A stretch of 64,000 nt of DNA from an uncultured Collinsella sp. (GCA_900540855.1 UQHK01000003.1:62001-126000), one strand, 5' to 3'. Positions 31,952 to 41,059 are shown, counted from the stretch's first letter. Made by a program: numbers and translations. Notes: a model not told the origin generated them from the sequence alone.

Positions 31952-32704
31952 CTAGAACGCAAACGCGGCCGCGATGTCGCAAGAAATCAGCAGGTCGGCA
32001 TTTGCATCCTGATCGGTAGGCGCCAAATTGCAAATGGCCAGCGTATCGCCGGTAAAGTAACGCGTAAGGCCTGCCGCCGGATACACCACGAGCGAGGTCC
32101 CACCCACAATGAGGGCATCGGCCGCGGCAATGGCGGCAACGGCACCGGTCAACACATGCTCGTCGAGCGGCTCTTCGTAGAGCACCACATCGGGCTTGAT
32201 GCGACCACCGCACGCAGGGCACACGGGCACGCCCGCGGCGTCCTCGTGCTCGCGCGAGCAAATCCACTCGGCGCTATAGACCGCGTCGCACGACTGGCAA
32301 ATGTTGCGATGGACCGATCCGTGCAGCTCGAACACGCGCTGCGAGCCCGCCATCTGATGCAAGCCGTCGATGTTTTGCGTCACCACGGCATCGAGCTTGC
32401 CAGCTCGCTCCAGCTCGGCCAGCTTGGTGTGGCAGCGGTTGGGCTTAGCGTTAAGCGCGATCATCTTGGTGCGGTAAAAGTCGAAGAACTCCGCCGGATG
32501 TGTCTCGTAAAAGCTGTGCGAGAGCATGGTCTCGGGCGGATAGGCAAACTGCTGGTGATACAGGCCGTCCACGCTGCGGAAATCGGGGATGCCACTTGCC
32601 GTGGAAACACCGGCGCCGCCAAAGAAGACCACGCGCTTGTGGGTATCAAAAAGCTCCGCCAGCGCGGCGGAGGCCTGCTTGGGATCCGATATTGCCTGCG
32701 TCAT
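31952..32704 (-). CDS. cobB: NAD-dependent protein deacylase (sirtuin)
   Basis: 250 residues from the ATG at 32704, which has GGAGGG upstream. Sirtuin motifs are complete: GGAGVSTASGIPDFRS, TQNIDGLH, the catalytic His in ELHGSVH, four zinc cysteines (CQSC and CPAC), and VGGTSLVVYPA. Such enzymes remove acyl groups from lysines using NAD and release nicotinamide. It precedes folPK on the same strand, but no functional link is evident. Confidence 0.92.
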   Translation of the reverse strand: MTQAISDPKQASAALAELFDTHKRVVFFGGAGVSTASGIPDFRSVDGLYHQQFAYPPETMLSHSFYETHPAEFFDFYRTKMIALNAKPNRCHTKLAELERAGKLDAVVTQNIDGLHQMAGSQRVFELHGSVHRNICQSCDAVYSAEWICSREHEDAAGVPVCPACGGRIKPDVVLYEEPLDEHVLTGAVAAIAAADALIVGGTSLVVYPAAGLTRYFTGDTLAICNLAPTDQDANADLLISCDIAAAFAF

Positions 32705-32839
32705 ATGAGCCCTCCGTCCTTGTTGATCGGGCGGCGTCGAGCGATGTCCCAGCATGCGACCTTTAAGTCAGCATGCGCGGAGCCCACCCCGCCCCTGTTG
32801 CGCTAATCTTAAGCCTGCCAACCCCGTCGAAAGGACACC

Positions 32840-33658
32840 ATGCCTCAGACTTACACTTTCGCCTCGTGGAACGTCAACGGCCTGCGCGCCGTGCTCAAAA
32901 AGGACCCGAGCTTTATCCAGATCGCACAGGAACTCGATGTCGATATCCTAGCGCTGCAGGAAACCAAGCTGCAGGAGGGCCAGGTCGATATCGACCTGGC
33001 CGGCTATCACCAAACCTGGAGCTACGCCGAGCGCAAGGGCTACTCGGGCACCGCGGTCTTTAGCCGCCAGGAACCGCTGCGCGTACTGCGCGCCGATGCA
33101 CTGCTGGCCTACGCCGGCGAGGGTGGGGCCGCCGAGCTCGTCGCCCAAGCCGCAACCGAGGGCCGCGTCTGCGCGCTCGAGTTCGACAAGTTTTGGTTCG
33201 TGGACGTCTATACGCCCAACGCCCAAAACGAGCTCGCGCGCATCGACGTGCGCATGGCCTGGGACGATGCCTATCGCGGCTTTTTGAGCGCGCTTGAGCG
33301 CGAAACCGGCAAGCCCGTCGTAACCTGCGGCGACTTTAACGTGGCACACGAGGAGATCGACCTTAAGAACCCCAAGTCCAACCGCGGCAACGCAGGCTTT
33401 TCGGACGAGGAGCGTGGCAAGTTTACCGAGCTGCTCAACGCCGGTTTTACCGACACTTGGCGCGCAGCCAATCCGGACGTCGAGGGCGTCTACAGCTGGT
33501 GGAGCTACCGCTTTAATGCCCGCAAGAACAACGCCGGCTGGCGCATCGACTACTTCCTGGTAAGCGACGCAATCGCCGACAACGTACGCGACACCGGCAT
33601 CCGCGGCGACATCTTCGGCAGCGACCACTGCCCCGTCACCCTCACGCTAGAGCTCTAG
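32840..33658 (+). CDS. xth: Exodeoxyribonuclease III (AP endonuclease)
   Basis: 272 residues. It is an exonuclease/endonuclease/phosphatase fold with SWNVNGLRAVL, ILALQETKLQ (metal-binding Glu), VDVYTPNAQ, CGDFNVAHEEIDL, WWSYRFNARKNNAGWRIDYFLVS and SDHCPVTL (catalytic Asp-His). The protein cuts DNA at abasic sites and degrades 3' ends during base-excision repair. GAAAGGA lies 5 nt before the ATG. It is divergent from the sirtuin gene, sharing the 135-bp spacer. Confidence 0.95.
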   Translation: MPQTYTFASWNVNGLRAVLKKDPSFIQIAQELDVDILALQETKLQEGQVDIDLAGYHQTWSYAERKGYSGTAVFSRQEPLRVLRADALLAYAGEGGAAELVAQAATEGRVCALEFDKFWFVDVYTPNAQNELARIDVRMAWDDAYRGFLSALERETGKPVVTCGDFNVAHEEIDLKNPKSNRGNAGFSDEERGKFTELLNAGFTDTWRAANPDVEGVYSWWSYRFNARKNNAGWRIDYFLVSDAIADNVRDTGIRGDIFGSDHCPVTLTLEL

Positions 33659-33665
33659 CCCCAAC

Positions 33666-33692
33666 TGATCCCCTGGGGACGGAGGAAAACGG
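33666..33692 (-). repeat. 27-bp dispersed repeat, copy 2
   Basis: Inverted copy of 2388-2414 (24 of 27 identical). The TGATCC at its start can pair with GGATCA shortly after, making a hairpin with a GGGGACGG-containing loop directly after the exonuclease III stop. Confidence 0.5.
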
Positions 33693-33719
33693 ATCATGTG
33701 ACCCCTCTCCCCCTATAAG

Positions 33720-33782
33720 TTGCGGTGGAATAGTTCCTGTTTGGGCAGCAAATAGCCAAAAACGAGAACTATTCCACCGCAA
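33720..33782. repeat. 63-nt palindrome with 17-bp perfect arms
   Basis: TTGCGGTGGAATAGTTC (33720-33736) pairs perfectly with 33766-33782 around a 29-nt loop. The arm-loop-arm proportions resemble the 57-nt units, though the sequence differs. It lies between two convergent genes (exonuclease III and the ECF S component) and lacks a T-run. Confidence 0.7.
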
Positions 33783-33806
33783 GTTCGTGAGGGAACGCGA
33801 AATGCC

Positions 33807-34520
33807 CTACAGTCCGTATTTCACGACGACTCGGTTGATGCGACGGCACCAAGGCCTGTACAAGGCGGCCAAAAACACGCAGGTCGCAAGGCCGTGCGCG
33901 ATATCGAACGGTACGGCGGTGGCAAGACGCGCCATGGCACCCGCCCACGTGAGCGGTTGAACAAAACCGATAATGTCGTAGGCGTTGATCACAACGCCGT
34001 ACAGCAAACCCGAAGCAAAGCCGTAGGTCAGCAGCACCGGCATGCGCACGGTTCCATCGGCGCGGTCAAACGCGCCCGCATGCGCCAGCGCGCCACCGAT
34101 ATAGCCCACCAGACCCCAGGCATACATCTGCCACGGCGTCCACATGCCCTGCCCAAAAAAGAAATTGCTGGTCAGCGCTGCCAACGCGCCGACCATAAAA
34201 CCATTGCGACGGCCAAGTGTCGCACCCGCGATAATGGCGATAGCGCTCACGGGCTTAAAATCGGGAATGGGCCCAAACAGGATGCGTCCCGCCGCGGCCA
34301 GCGCCGCCAGCACTAGCGTGGGCATGATCTGGCGCAGGCCTGGACGTGATGTCTCATAGCCCGCAAAAAACAGTGCGAGCACGAGCGCCACTACAACCAG
34401 CATGGCAAGCGCCGCCTGCTCAATGCCCGCCAGCAACGCCGCAGTCATCACCGCTGGCACCGCCAACAACAGCGGAATCTCCATTTTTGTGAGTAGGCGC
34501 GAGGCGCGATGATCCGTCAT
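33807..34520 (-). CDS. ECF transporter substrate-binding (S) component
   Basis: 237 residues from the ATG at 34520, 4 nt after the stop of the ATPase gene. Six or more hydrophobic segments are visible. The central part has the S-component pattern GPIPDFKPVSAIAIIAGATLGRRNGFMVGALAALTSNFFFG followed by WTPWQMYAWGLVGYIGG. The last gene of an ECF set whose T and A components are adjacent, so it is a dedicated (group I type) system. The vitamin or metal substrate is not evident from the sequence and no riboswitch is visible upstream. Confidence 0.8.
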   Translation of the reverse strand: MTDHRASRLLTKMEIPLLLAVPAVMTAALLAGIEQAALAMLVVVALVLALFFAGYETSRPGLRQIMPTLVLAALAAAGRILFGPIPDFKPVSAIAIIAGATLGRRNGFMVGALAALTSNFFFGQGMWTPWQMYAWGLVGYIGGALAHAGAFDRADGTVRMPVLLTYGFASGLLYGVVINAYDIIGFVQPLTWAGAMARLATAVPFDIAHGLATCVFLAALYRPWCRRINRVVVKYGL

Positions 34521-34524
34521 CCCA

Positions 34525-36168
34525 TCACGCCCTATAAAACACGTTGTCGGCAAAGAAATCTGCCGGAGGCTCCATGCAGGCGATCTCGCCGTCAAACATC
34601 ATGGCGACGTCGTCGGCGACCTGCTCGGCAAAGTCCAAATCGTGCGTAGCCATGATGACGGTGCCGCCAGCCTTCGCATGGTCACGCAGGGCGCGGGCGA
34701 TGATGCGGCGGCTCTCCAGGTCCAAGCCCTTCGTGGGCTCGTCAAGCAGCAGCAGCTCGGGGCCAATCAGCAGCAGCTTTGCCAGCGCGAGCAGCTGGCG
34801 CTGTCCGCCCGAGAGGTCGTAGGGGTGACGCGTCTCCAGGCCGTCCAATCCCAGTTGCGCCGCACGCTCCCGCGCCAAGTTCTCGTCATATCCGCAGGTC
34901 GAGGCCCATTCCATCAGCTCATCGCGAACCGTCTCGGCAACCAGCAATGCTTTGGGATTCTGAGGCAACAGCGCCGCCGAGGCCGCTCCGCGCACCATGC
35001 GGCCGCGCTGCAGCTTGGCGGTCTTGGCCAGCACCGAAAGCATCGTCGACTTGCCGCAGCCGTTTCCGCCCACGACTGCATGCACCGCGCCAGCCGAAAA
35101 CGACGCATCGAGCCCGCGCAGCACCCAACCGCCCGCGCGATCGTAGCGAAACCAGCCTTCCGACAGGGTGGTAGCCGACCCGCCGTGCATTTTTTGGAGT
35201 ATTCTGCTCCCATCCGTGCGCGGGAAGGCTTCCGAGCCGTTCTCGAGCGACGTTTGCGCCACAAATTCGGACGATTTGTCCAATTCCGAACTTTTTTTCG
35301 CGCTCGATACGTCCCCGGGCGGCTCCAGAGAGCCCAAATTGTCCTCACGCCTGCTGAATACTCCGTTTTTTGCACATCGGACGGCACCCCACCCCAACAT
35401 GTCGTCGGAAAACAACGATTCTCGGCGTCCCAAAGAAGCCATATCCGCCACCTCGCGCACGCGACCGTCCTCAATCCGGTACGCACACGTCGCATACTCG
35501 AGCATTGGGCGCGGTTGATGCGTAGCCACAACAACCGTGCAGCCCAACTCACGGTTCACGCGAAACAGCGCGTGCAGAAAATTCTTCTCGGCAACGGGAT
35601 CGAGCTGAGACGTGGGCTCGTCGAGCAGCAGCACACGCGGACGCAGCGCCAGGACGGCCGCCAACGACAGCAGCTGCTTGCGGCCGCCCGAAAGCGTGTC
35701 AGTATCGCGATGAAGCCAGTCCTCCAGACCAAAGAAATAGCTGGTCTCAGCTACGCGACGGCGCATCTCATCACGTGCTAGCCCCAAGTTTTCCAGGCCA
35801 AACGCCATCTCGTGCCACACGGTTTCGCACACGATCTGGTTCTCGGGATCCTGGAACACATAGCCCACGCGCTCCGCCGATGCCCGCACGTCCATGTCGG
35901 CAACGTTCTCGCCCAGCACGCGCGCATCACCAGTGCGCTCGCCCGCCGGCGCGATCTCGGGCTTGAGCAGCGACAGCAGCGTCGACTTACCCGATCCGGT
36001 ACCGCCAACAAGCAGCGCAAATGCACCTTGGGGAACACGCCAATCAAGCCCCTCGAGCACCGGTGCCTCGGCCCCGGGATAGGCAAAACTAAGGCCCTGC
36101 ACCTCAATCGCCGGAATATCCGGGCCGCACGCCGCGCCCGACACCGGGCCCCTATCCAACCGAGCCAT
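34525..36168 (-). CDS. ECF transporter ATPase, two ABC domains in one chain (A and A')
   Basis: 547 residues. The first ABC domain has Walker A GGTGSGKST at 55-63, signature LSGGRKQ and Walker B LLLDEPTSQLDP. The second has GGNGCGKST, LSGGQRQ and LLLLDEPTKGLD. Separate EcfA and EcfA' proteins are fused here. The linker between them (residues about 265-327) is Ser/Glu/Arg-rich and is encoded by a 189-bp stretch with inverted ends. Its ATG overlaps the stop of the T-component gene by one base. It would energise uptake through the adjacent S component. Confidence 0.92.
   Translation of the reverse strand: MARLDRGPVSGAACGPDIPAIEVQGLSFAYPGAEAPVLEGLDWRVPQGAFALLVGGTGSGKSTLLSLLKPEIAPAGERTGDARVLGENVADMDVRASAERVGYVFQDPENQIVCETVWHEMAFGLENLGLARDEMRRRVAETSYFFGLEDWLHRDTDTLSGGRKQLLSLAAVLALRPRVLLLDEPTSQLDPVAEKNFLHALFRVNRELGCTVVVATHQPRPMLEYATCAYRIEDGRVREVADMASLGRRESLFSDDMLGWGAVRCAKNGVFSRREDNLGSLEPPGDVSSAKKSSELDKSSEFVAQTSLENGSEAFPRTDGSRILQKMHGGSATTLSEGWFRYDRAGGWVLRGLDASFSAGAVHAVVGGNGCGKSTMLSVLAKTAKLQRGRMVRGAASAALLPQNPKALLVAETVRDELMEWASTCGYDENLARERAAQLGLDGLETRHPYDLSGGQRQLLALAKLLLIGPELLLLDEPTKGLDLESRRIIARALRDHAKAGGTVIMATHDLDFAEQVADDVAMMFDGEIACMEPPADFFADNVFYRA
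35186..35374. mobile_element. 189-bp inverted-repeat-ended element read in frame as the ECF ATPase linker
   Basis: The ends at 35186-35204 (TGCATTTTTTGGAGTATTC) and 35356-35374 are inverted copies: GGAGTATTC matches perfectly, TGCA lies at the same distance, and the homopolymer between is T on one side and A on the other. Length is 189 bp, exactly 63 codons. The interior is AT-richer than the flanking gene and includes inverted words (AATTCGGAC, GTCCAATT). It codes for exactly the low-complexity linker between the two ATPase domains. A MITE-like insertion that was kept in frame is the inference. Confidence 0.5.
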
Positions 36169-37055
36169 CAGCCAAACCTCTTCTCATCAATCGCGTGCAA
36201 CGCGCAAGGCAGCATCATCCAGGCAGCGTACACGACATAGCCCAGCCACGGCGCCGGCACCGAGAGCTGCGGATAAAACGAATACTGCGTCGTCGCGGTC
36301 CACGCCACCGCCACCGCGACAGCACCAAACAGTGCGAGCCCGGCCAGCGCGGCAACGTCGCTGCGCCCCAGTCGATACCGCGTATACGTCGTACGACGCG
36401 TCGCGGCACCCCACCCGCGCGAGCGCATCGAGTCCGCGCGCTCCAGCGAATCTTCCATGCCCCAGCCCATCAACACGCTCGACGCCCGCAGGCGCGAGCG
36501 TACGGGGTCGGCCGGCGCGCGGCCCGGCACATCGATCGCGTCCTGCACCGCCAGCACCGTGCGGCCGCGGCGCAAAAACTGCGGGATAAGCCTCATGCAC
36601 ATCGAGATCATGAGCGCAATCACCGGTGCGGCATTGCCCAGCAGCGCGAGCACCTTGTCGTATTCGAGCATCGACGCCGCCGCCTCAAACCACAGCACGC
36701 TCGCCACAAACAGCCCGCCCATGCACAGGCCGTATACCATGCTCTCCAGATACACCGCGCGCATGCCAATACGGAACAGCTCCGTCGAGCCCGAGGCGCT
36801 AAACAGCGGATTGAGCACCGCGACGATCAAAATCACCGGCAGCTGCCAGCGGAGCGCGCCCAGCGTGCGGGCAGCCCCACGCGTCGCAAATCCATACGCC
36901 AGCCCGCCCGCAAGTGACAGCGCAATCAGTACCGGCTGCATCGAGAACATAGTGAGCCCCAGCGTCAGCACTATATAGAGTGCCGGCACAGCCGGATGCG
37001 ACATCGAGAATGCCGCGACGGGCTCGCCGCCAAACTCCTCTCGTATGTTGTCCAC
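36168..37055 (-). CDS. ECF transporter transmembrane (T) component
   Basis: 295 residues if started at GTG 37055, which has GAGGGG upstream; a start at the ATG 48 bases further in is possible. Several hydrophobic segments occur in the first 150 residues (ALYIVLTLGLTMFSMQPVLIALSLAGG, WQLPVILIVAVLNPLF). The paired Ala-Arg-Gly-type coupling segments of EcfT are seen near RASSVLMGWGMEDSLERADSMRSRGWG. This is the scaffold that links the ATPase to the S component. It is the first gene of the T-A-S operon and divergent from glmU. Confidence 0.85.
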   Translation of the reverse strand: MDNIREEFGGEPVAAFSMSHPAVPALYIVLTLGLTMFSMQPVLIALSLAGGLAYGFATRGAARTLGALRWQLPVILIVAVLNPLFSASGSTELFRIGMRAVYLESMVYGLCMGGLFVASVLWFEAAASMLEYDKVLALLGNAAPVIALMISMCMRLIPQFLRRGRTVLAVQDAIDVPGRAPADPVRSRLRASSVLMGWGMEDSLERADSMRSRGWGAATRRTTYTRYRLGRSDVAALAGLALFGAVAVAVAWTATTQYSFYPQLSVPAPWLGYVVYAAWMMLPCALHAIDEKRFG

Positions 37056-37254
37056 GGGCACCCCCGTCCCCTCGCTCAAACAACAGCTCCGCAGCACCGC
37101 CAACGCCGCACGCAAGCAGTGCAAACGCCACGCCGGCGGCGCAAGCCTCAACCGCCGCAAACCAATCGTTACGCGCTCGTCATATGCCTGCGGTATCATA
37201 TTGCGCCGTGTATCGTTTCCAAACACACGTCTCTATAACGTAACAGGAGATCAC

Positions 37255-38667
37255 ATGGACGCAACCGCAATTATCCTCGCTGCCGGCGAGGGCACCCGCA
37301 TGAAGTCGAACCACTGCAAGGTTTCGCACAAGATCCTGGGTAAGCCCATGGTCCAGTGGATCGTCGACGCTACCATCAAGGCCGGCTGCAGCCGCGTCGT
37401 GGTTGTCATCGGCAGCCACGCCGACGAGATGCGCGCCCTCATCGACGGCGCCTACGCCAACAGCGCCACCAAGGTCGAGTGCGTCGAGCAGACCGAGCGT
37501 CTGGGCACCGGTCACGCCGTGAAGGTCGCACTCGAGGCCTGTGGCATCACGCAAGGCCCCGTCGTGGTGCTCAACGGCGACCTGCCGCTCATCACCGCCG
37601 ACACCGTCGCCAAGTTCGCGCAAACCGTCGCCACCGGCGAGCTCGCCTGCACCGTCATGACCATGACCCCGCCCGATCCTTTCGGCTACGGCCGCATCAA
37701 GCTGGGCGCCGATGGTCAGATCGAGCGCATCATCGAGCAGAAGGACTGCACGCCCGAGCAGGCCGCCACGCTGCTGGAGTGCAACGCCGGCTGCTACGCC
37801 TTTGACGGCGCGCAGCTCGCCGCCCACATTAACGAGATCGGCAACGACAACGCGCAGTCCGAGTACTATCTGCCCGACATGCTCGAGATCCTCAAGGGCC
37901 ACGGCCAGGCTGTCTCCATCTTCCACTGCGACGACTACCGCGACGGCCTGGGCGTCAACAGCCGCATCCAGCTCGCACAGCTCACCGCCATCGCGCGCGA
38001 CCGCATCAACGAGCACTGGATGGCCGAGGGCGTTACCTTCATCGACCCCACGCAGGCCTGGATCGGCCCCGATGCCGTTATCGGCCGCGATACCGTCGTG
38101 TGGCCGCAGACGCACCTGATCGGCCACGTCACCGTGGGCGAGGAGTGCCAGCTCGGCCCCAACAGCCGCCTCACCGACACCACCGTCGGCAGCGGCTGCG
38201 TCATCGACGAGACCATCGCCATCGAGGCCGTCATCGAGAACGGCGTCGACTGCGGCCCGCGCGCCTACCTGCGCCCGGGCACCCACATGCTCGACGGATC
38301 CAAGGCCGGCACGCACGTGGAGATCAAGAAGTCCACGATCGGCGAGGGCTCAAAGGTGCCGCACCTGTCCTACATCGGCGACACCACCATGGGCTCCGGC
38401 GTCAACGTGGGCGCGGGCTCCATCACCTGCAACTACGATGGCGTGCACAAGCACAAGACCGTCATCGGCAAGGACGCCTTCATTGGCTCCGACACCATGA
38501 TGGTCGCGCCCGCCCAGATCGGCGACGGCGCGCTCGTGGCCGCTGGCTCCGTCATCACCGAGCCGGTCCCGGCAGACGCGCTCGGTCTGGGCCGCGCCCG
38601 TCAGGTAAATATTGAGGGCTGGGCCGCCGATTACCGCCGCCGCCTGCACGAGGACGACGAGGTATAA
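37255..38667 (+). CDS. glmU: Bifunctional UDP-GlcNAc pyrophosphorylase / glucosamine-1-phosphate acetyltransferase
   Basis: 470 residues from the ATG at 37255, with AGGAGA upstream. The N-terminal uridylyltransferase has LAAGEGTRMKS ... KVSHKILGKPMV and NGDLPLI. The C-terminal half is a left-handed beta-helix of hexapeptide repeats (IGPDAVIGRDTVV, VHKHKTVIGKDAFIGS) with the acetyl-CoA region. It makes UDP-N-acetylglucosamine for peptidoglycan and wall glycans. It is followed by a terminator and then prs; glmU-prs-pth is a common bacterial gene order. Confidence 0.96.
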   Translation: MDATAIILAAGEGTRMKSNHCKVSHKILGKPMVQWIVDATIKAGCSRVVVVIGSHADEMRALIDGAYANSATKVECVEQTERLGTGHAVKVALEACGITQGPVVVLNGDLPLITADTVAKFAQTVATGELACTVMTMTPPDPFGYGRIKLGADGQIERIIEQKDCTPEQAATLLECNAGCYAFDGAQLAAHINEIGNDNAQSEYYLPDMLEILKGHGQAVSIFHCDDYRDGLGVNSRIQLAQLTAIARDRINEHWMAEGVTFIDPTQAWIGPDAVIGRDTVVWPQTHLIGHVTVGEECQLGPNSRLTDTTVGSGCVIDETIAIEAVIENGVDCGPRAYLRPGTHMLDGSKAGTHVEIKKSTIGEGSKVPHLSYIGDTTMGSGVNVGAGSITCNYDGVHKHKTVIGKDAFIGSDTMMVAPAQIGDGALVAAGSVITEPVPADALGLGRARQVNIEGWAADYRRRLHEDDEV

Positions 38668-38682
38668 CGTTTTACCAAGCAC

Positions 38683-38716
38683 AAAAGGAGCTGCTCCATG
38701 GGGGCGGCTCCTTTTT
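38683..38716 (+). terminator. Terminator of glmU
   Basis: AAAAGGAGCTGC (38683-38694) pairs with GCGGCTCCTTTT, followed by T, giving a stem with one wobble and a run of five T at 38712-38716. Confidence 0.85.
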
Positions 38717-38859
38717 CTATCGTGACCTGCGCAACCGGATGAGTGGTCGGTTCGTGTCCGTTGGCGGTAAAGACGTTATCAGGACCCGATAAACCCCGCC
38801 GCGCGGTTACAATGCAACAAGGCATCTATATGGCATTCGATGTATAAAGGAGAAGGGTA

Positions 38860-39846
38860 ATGCCGATTAATGATCCCGAGAAGTCGGAGAATATGCGCAA
38901 GTCCATCCGCGTGTATTCCGGTTCCTCCAACCGTCCCCTCGCTCAGAAGATTGCTGAGTACCTTGGGGTCGAGCTTTCGGGCCTTACGCTAAAGCAGTTC
39001 GCCAATGGTGAGATTTACGCCCGCTACGACGAGACCGTCCGCGGCGCCGACGTCTTCCTGATTCAGTCCGTGGCCGGCGGCAATGTCAACGACATGCTCA
39101 TGGAGCTGCTCATCGCCACCGACGCTGCCAAGCGCGCATCCGCCCGCTCCATCACCGCCGTCATCACCCACTACGGCTATGCCCGCCAGGACCGCAAGGC
39201 CGGCCCGCGCGAGCCCATCACCGCCCGCCTCGTCGCCAACCTGCTCGAGCGTGCCGGCGTCAACCGCATCATCACCCTCGACCTGCACCAGGGCCAGATC
39301 CAGGGCTTCTTCGATATCCCGGTTAACCACCTGTCCGCACTGCCGCTGTTTGGCCAGTACTACAACGACATGCACTTCGACACCGACAACCTGGTTGTCG
39401 TCTCCCCCGACGTGGGTCGCGCCAAGGCCGCCAAGAAGCTGTCCGACATGCTCGGCTGCGACCTGGCCATCGCCCACAAGGGCCGTCCGCGCCACAACGC
39501 CGCCGAGGTCATGGGCATCATCGGTGACATCAAGGGCAAGACCTGCATCATCAACGACGACATGATCGACACCGCTGGCACCCTGTGCGCCAACGTCAAG
39601 GAGCTCAAGGCAATGGGCGCCGGCGACATCTACGTGTGCGCCACCCACGGCATCTTCTCCGGTCCTGCCATCGAGCGCCTGAACGATGCCCCCATCGTCG
39701 AGTGCGTCGTCACCGACGCCATCCCCGTCGAGGTCGGCGGCAAGATCAAGACCATCTCGGTCGCCGAGGAGTTCGCCCAGGCCATTTCCGCCGTTTACCA
39801 CGAGGAGCCCGTCTCCACGCTCGTCGGCGGCGACTTCGCGCTGTAA
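38860..39846 (+). CDS. prs: Ribose-phosphate pyrophosphokinase (PRPP synthetase)
   Basis: 328 residues. Family landmarks are present: FANGEIYARYDETVRGADVFLIQS, HYGYARQDRKAGPREPITARLVANLL, the metal-binding LDLHQGQIQGFF, VVVSPDVGRAKAA, and the PRPP loop INDDMIDTAGTL. It makes PRPP from ribose-5-phosphate and ATP, feeding purF and pyrimidine synthesis encoded elsewhere in this window. AGGAGAAGGG precedes the ATG. The 140 bp upstream contain TACAAT at about 38811, a candidate -10 element. Confidence 0.97.
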   Translation: MPINDPEKSENMRKSIRVYSGSSNRPLAQKIAEYLGVELSGLTLKQFANGEIYARYDETVRGADVFLIQSVAGGNVNDMLMELLIATDAAKRASARSITAVITHYGYARQDRKAGPREPITARLVANLLERAGVNRIITLDLHQGQIQGFFDIPVNHLSALPLFGQYYNDMHFDTDNLVVVSPDVGRAKAAKKLSDMLGCDLAIAHKGRPRHNAAEVMGIIGDIKGKTCIINDDMIDTAGTLCANVKELKAMGAGDIYVCATHGIFSGPAIERLNDAPIVECVVTDAIPVEVGGKIKTISVAEEFAQAISAVYHEEPVSTLVGGDFAL

Positions 39847-39875
39847 TCGCATCGTCCTTGCAACCCGGCGCATCA

Positions 39876-39951
39876 CCGCCGGAACAGAAGAAACCCCCGC
39901 GCTCCCCCTTGCTTCGCAAAGGTCGCGCGGGGGTTTCTTCTGTTCCGGCGG
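39876..39951. terminator. Very stable hairpin after prs with 26-bp perfect stem
   Basis: The arms 39876-39901 and 39926-39951 are perfect inverted copies over 26 bp around a 24-nt loop. The stem carries GAAGAAACCCCCGCG/CGCGGGGGTTTCTTC. It lies 30 bp after prs and would terminate transcription. Such length is unusual for a simple terminator. Confidence 0.75.
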
Positions 39952-40070
39952 CTCGCTCTGCCGCGGCCGTGCTTTTGTCTGGTGGGATTTCACTGAAACA
40001 AGGTCTCGGCTTCGGCGGGCGTGGTAGCCTTTGTCGTTGAACGAACTACTTATGTAACGAAAGGAAACCT

Positions 40071-40700
40071 ATGGCAGCTGCACAGCCGCTTAAGATTCGC
40101 ATGGTTGCCGGACTTGGCAACCCGGGTGAGGAATATGCCGAGACCCGCCACAACGCCGGCTTTAAGGCGATTGACGAGCTGGCCCGTCAGGCCGGCGTCA
40201 CGTACTGGAAAAACCAGGCCGGCGCCGAGGTCGCACTCATCAACATCAACGATCCCGAGGAAGAGGGTGGCAAGCGCCAGATCGTGCTGGTCAAGCCGCA
40301 GTCGTATATGAATACCTCGGGCGGACCCATCTCCAAGCTCTGCCGCGAGTACAAGATCAAGGCCGAGGAGCTGCTCGTCATCCACGACGAGCTTGACATT
40401 CCCGCCGGTGACGTGCGCGTCAAGGTGGGCGGTGGCCACGCCGGCCACAACGGCCTGCGCTCCATCATCGACAAGATGGGCAGCCGCGACTTTAGCCGTA
40501 TCCGCACCGGCATCGGCAACCCTCCCGGCAAGATGGCCGTGGCAGACTATGTGCTCAAGCAGCTGCGCGCCCGCGAGGCCGAGGACTTCCAGGACGCCTG
40601 CGCCCGCGCCGCCGACGCTGCGGGCCTCGCCATCGTGCACGGCGTGATCTATGCCCGCGACCACGTCAACGGCTCCGCCTCCGCCAACGGCAAACACTAA
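40071..40700 (+). CDS. pth: Peptidyl-tRNA hydrolase
   Basis: 209 residues. Typical motifs are VAGLGNPGEEYAETRHNAGF with the catalytic His, KPQSYMNTSG, HDELDIPAGDVRVKVGGGHAGHNGLRSI and FSRIRTGIGNPP. The enzyme recycles peptidyl-tRNA released from stalled ribosomes. GAAAGGAAA precedes the ATG. The stop codon TAA is itself the first three bases of a REP-like repeat (TAAAACCTGCCA). Confidence 0.96.
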   Translation: MAAAQPLKIRMVAGLGNPGEEYAETRHNAGFKAIDELARQAGVTYWKNQAGAEVALININDPEEEGGKRQIVLVKPQSYMNTSGGPISKLCREYKIKAEELLVIHDELDIPAGDVRVKVGGGHAGHNGLRSIIDKMGSRDFSRIRTGIGNPPGKMAVADYVLKQLRAREAEDFQDACARAADAAGLAIVHGVIYARDHVNGSASANGKH

Positions 40701-40738
40701 AACCTGCCATTTAGGGATGTTTATTTTGGCAGGTTTTA
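40698..40738. repeat. GGGA-core hairpin repeat at the pth stop codon
   Basis: TAAAACCTGCCA (40698-40709) pairs with TGGCAGGTTTTA (40727-40738). The repeat is an inverted copy of 40861-40899 and a relative of 52280-52322. The pth stop codon is formed by its first bases. Confidence 0.75.
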
Positions 40739-40804
40739 TCTGCGGAAACGCCGCGGCGGCCGCGTCGCAATAAACCCTGTGCCGCCATACATACGCAACG
40801 CTCC

Positions 40805-40846
40805 AAAGGGGGCCGGCCTCACCGATGCGCGAGGCCGGCCCCCTTT
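40805..40846. terminator. Perfect 16-bp hairpin downstream of pth
   Basis: AAAGGGGGCCGGCCTC (40805-40820) pairs perfectly with GAGGCCGGCCCCCTTT (40831-40846). It lies between two inverted copies of the REP-like repeat. The rest of 40739-41059 has no gene. Confidence 0.7.
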
Positions 40847-40860
40847 GCCGTTTTGCCTGA

Positions 40861-40899
40861 TAAAACCTGCCAAAATAAACCTGTCCCTTTTTGGTAGGT
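40861..40899. repeat. CTGTCCC-core hairpin repeat, inverted copy
   Basis: Starts TAAAACCTGCCA and ends TGGTAGGT, with AAATAAACCTGTCCC in between. Its reverse complement matches 40698-40738, so the two copies bracket the pth terminator. Confidence 0.7.
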
Positions 40900-41059
40900 C
40901 ACTTTTCCCACCTGCCGAAGATACACGCAAGCGACATGCCCATGAGGGTATAATTTGCACCGTATGTCTGCACATCGCCTGTGCGCGTACGGTTCTAATC
41001 GGGCTGCCGTCTATTTCCGTGGAGGCACGGTTCGGTCGCCCTAACAAGAGAGGGGTTCT

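Noticed and set aside
31857..32267. Extended N-terminus of folPK
   Set aside because: The extra 137 codons overlap the sirtuin gene and are low in complexity. A strong AGGAGG places the start at 31856.
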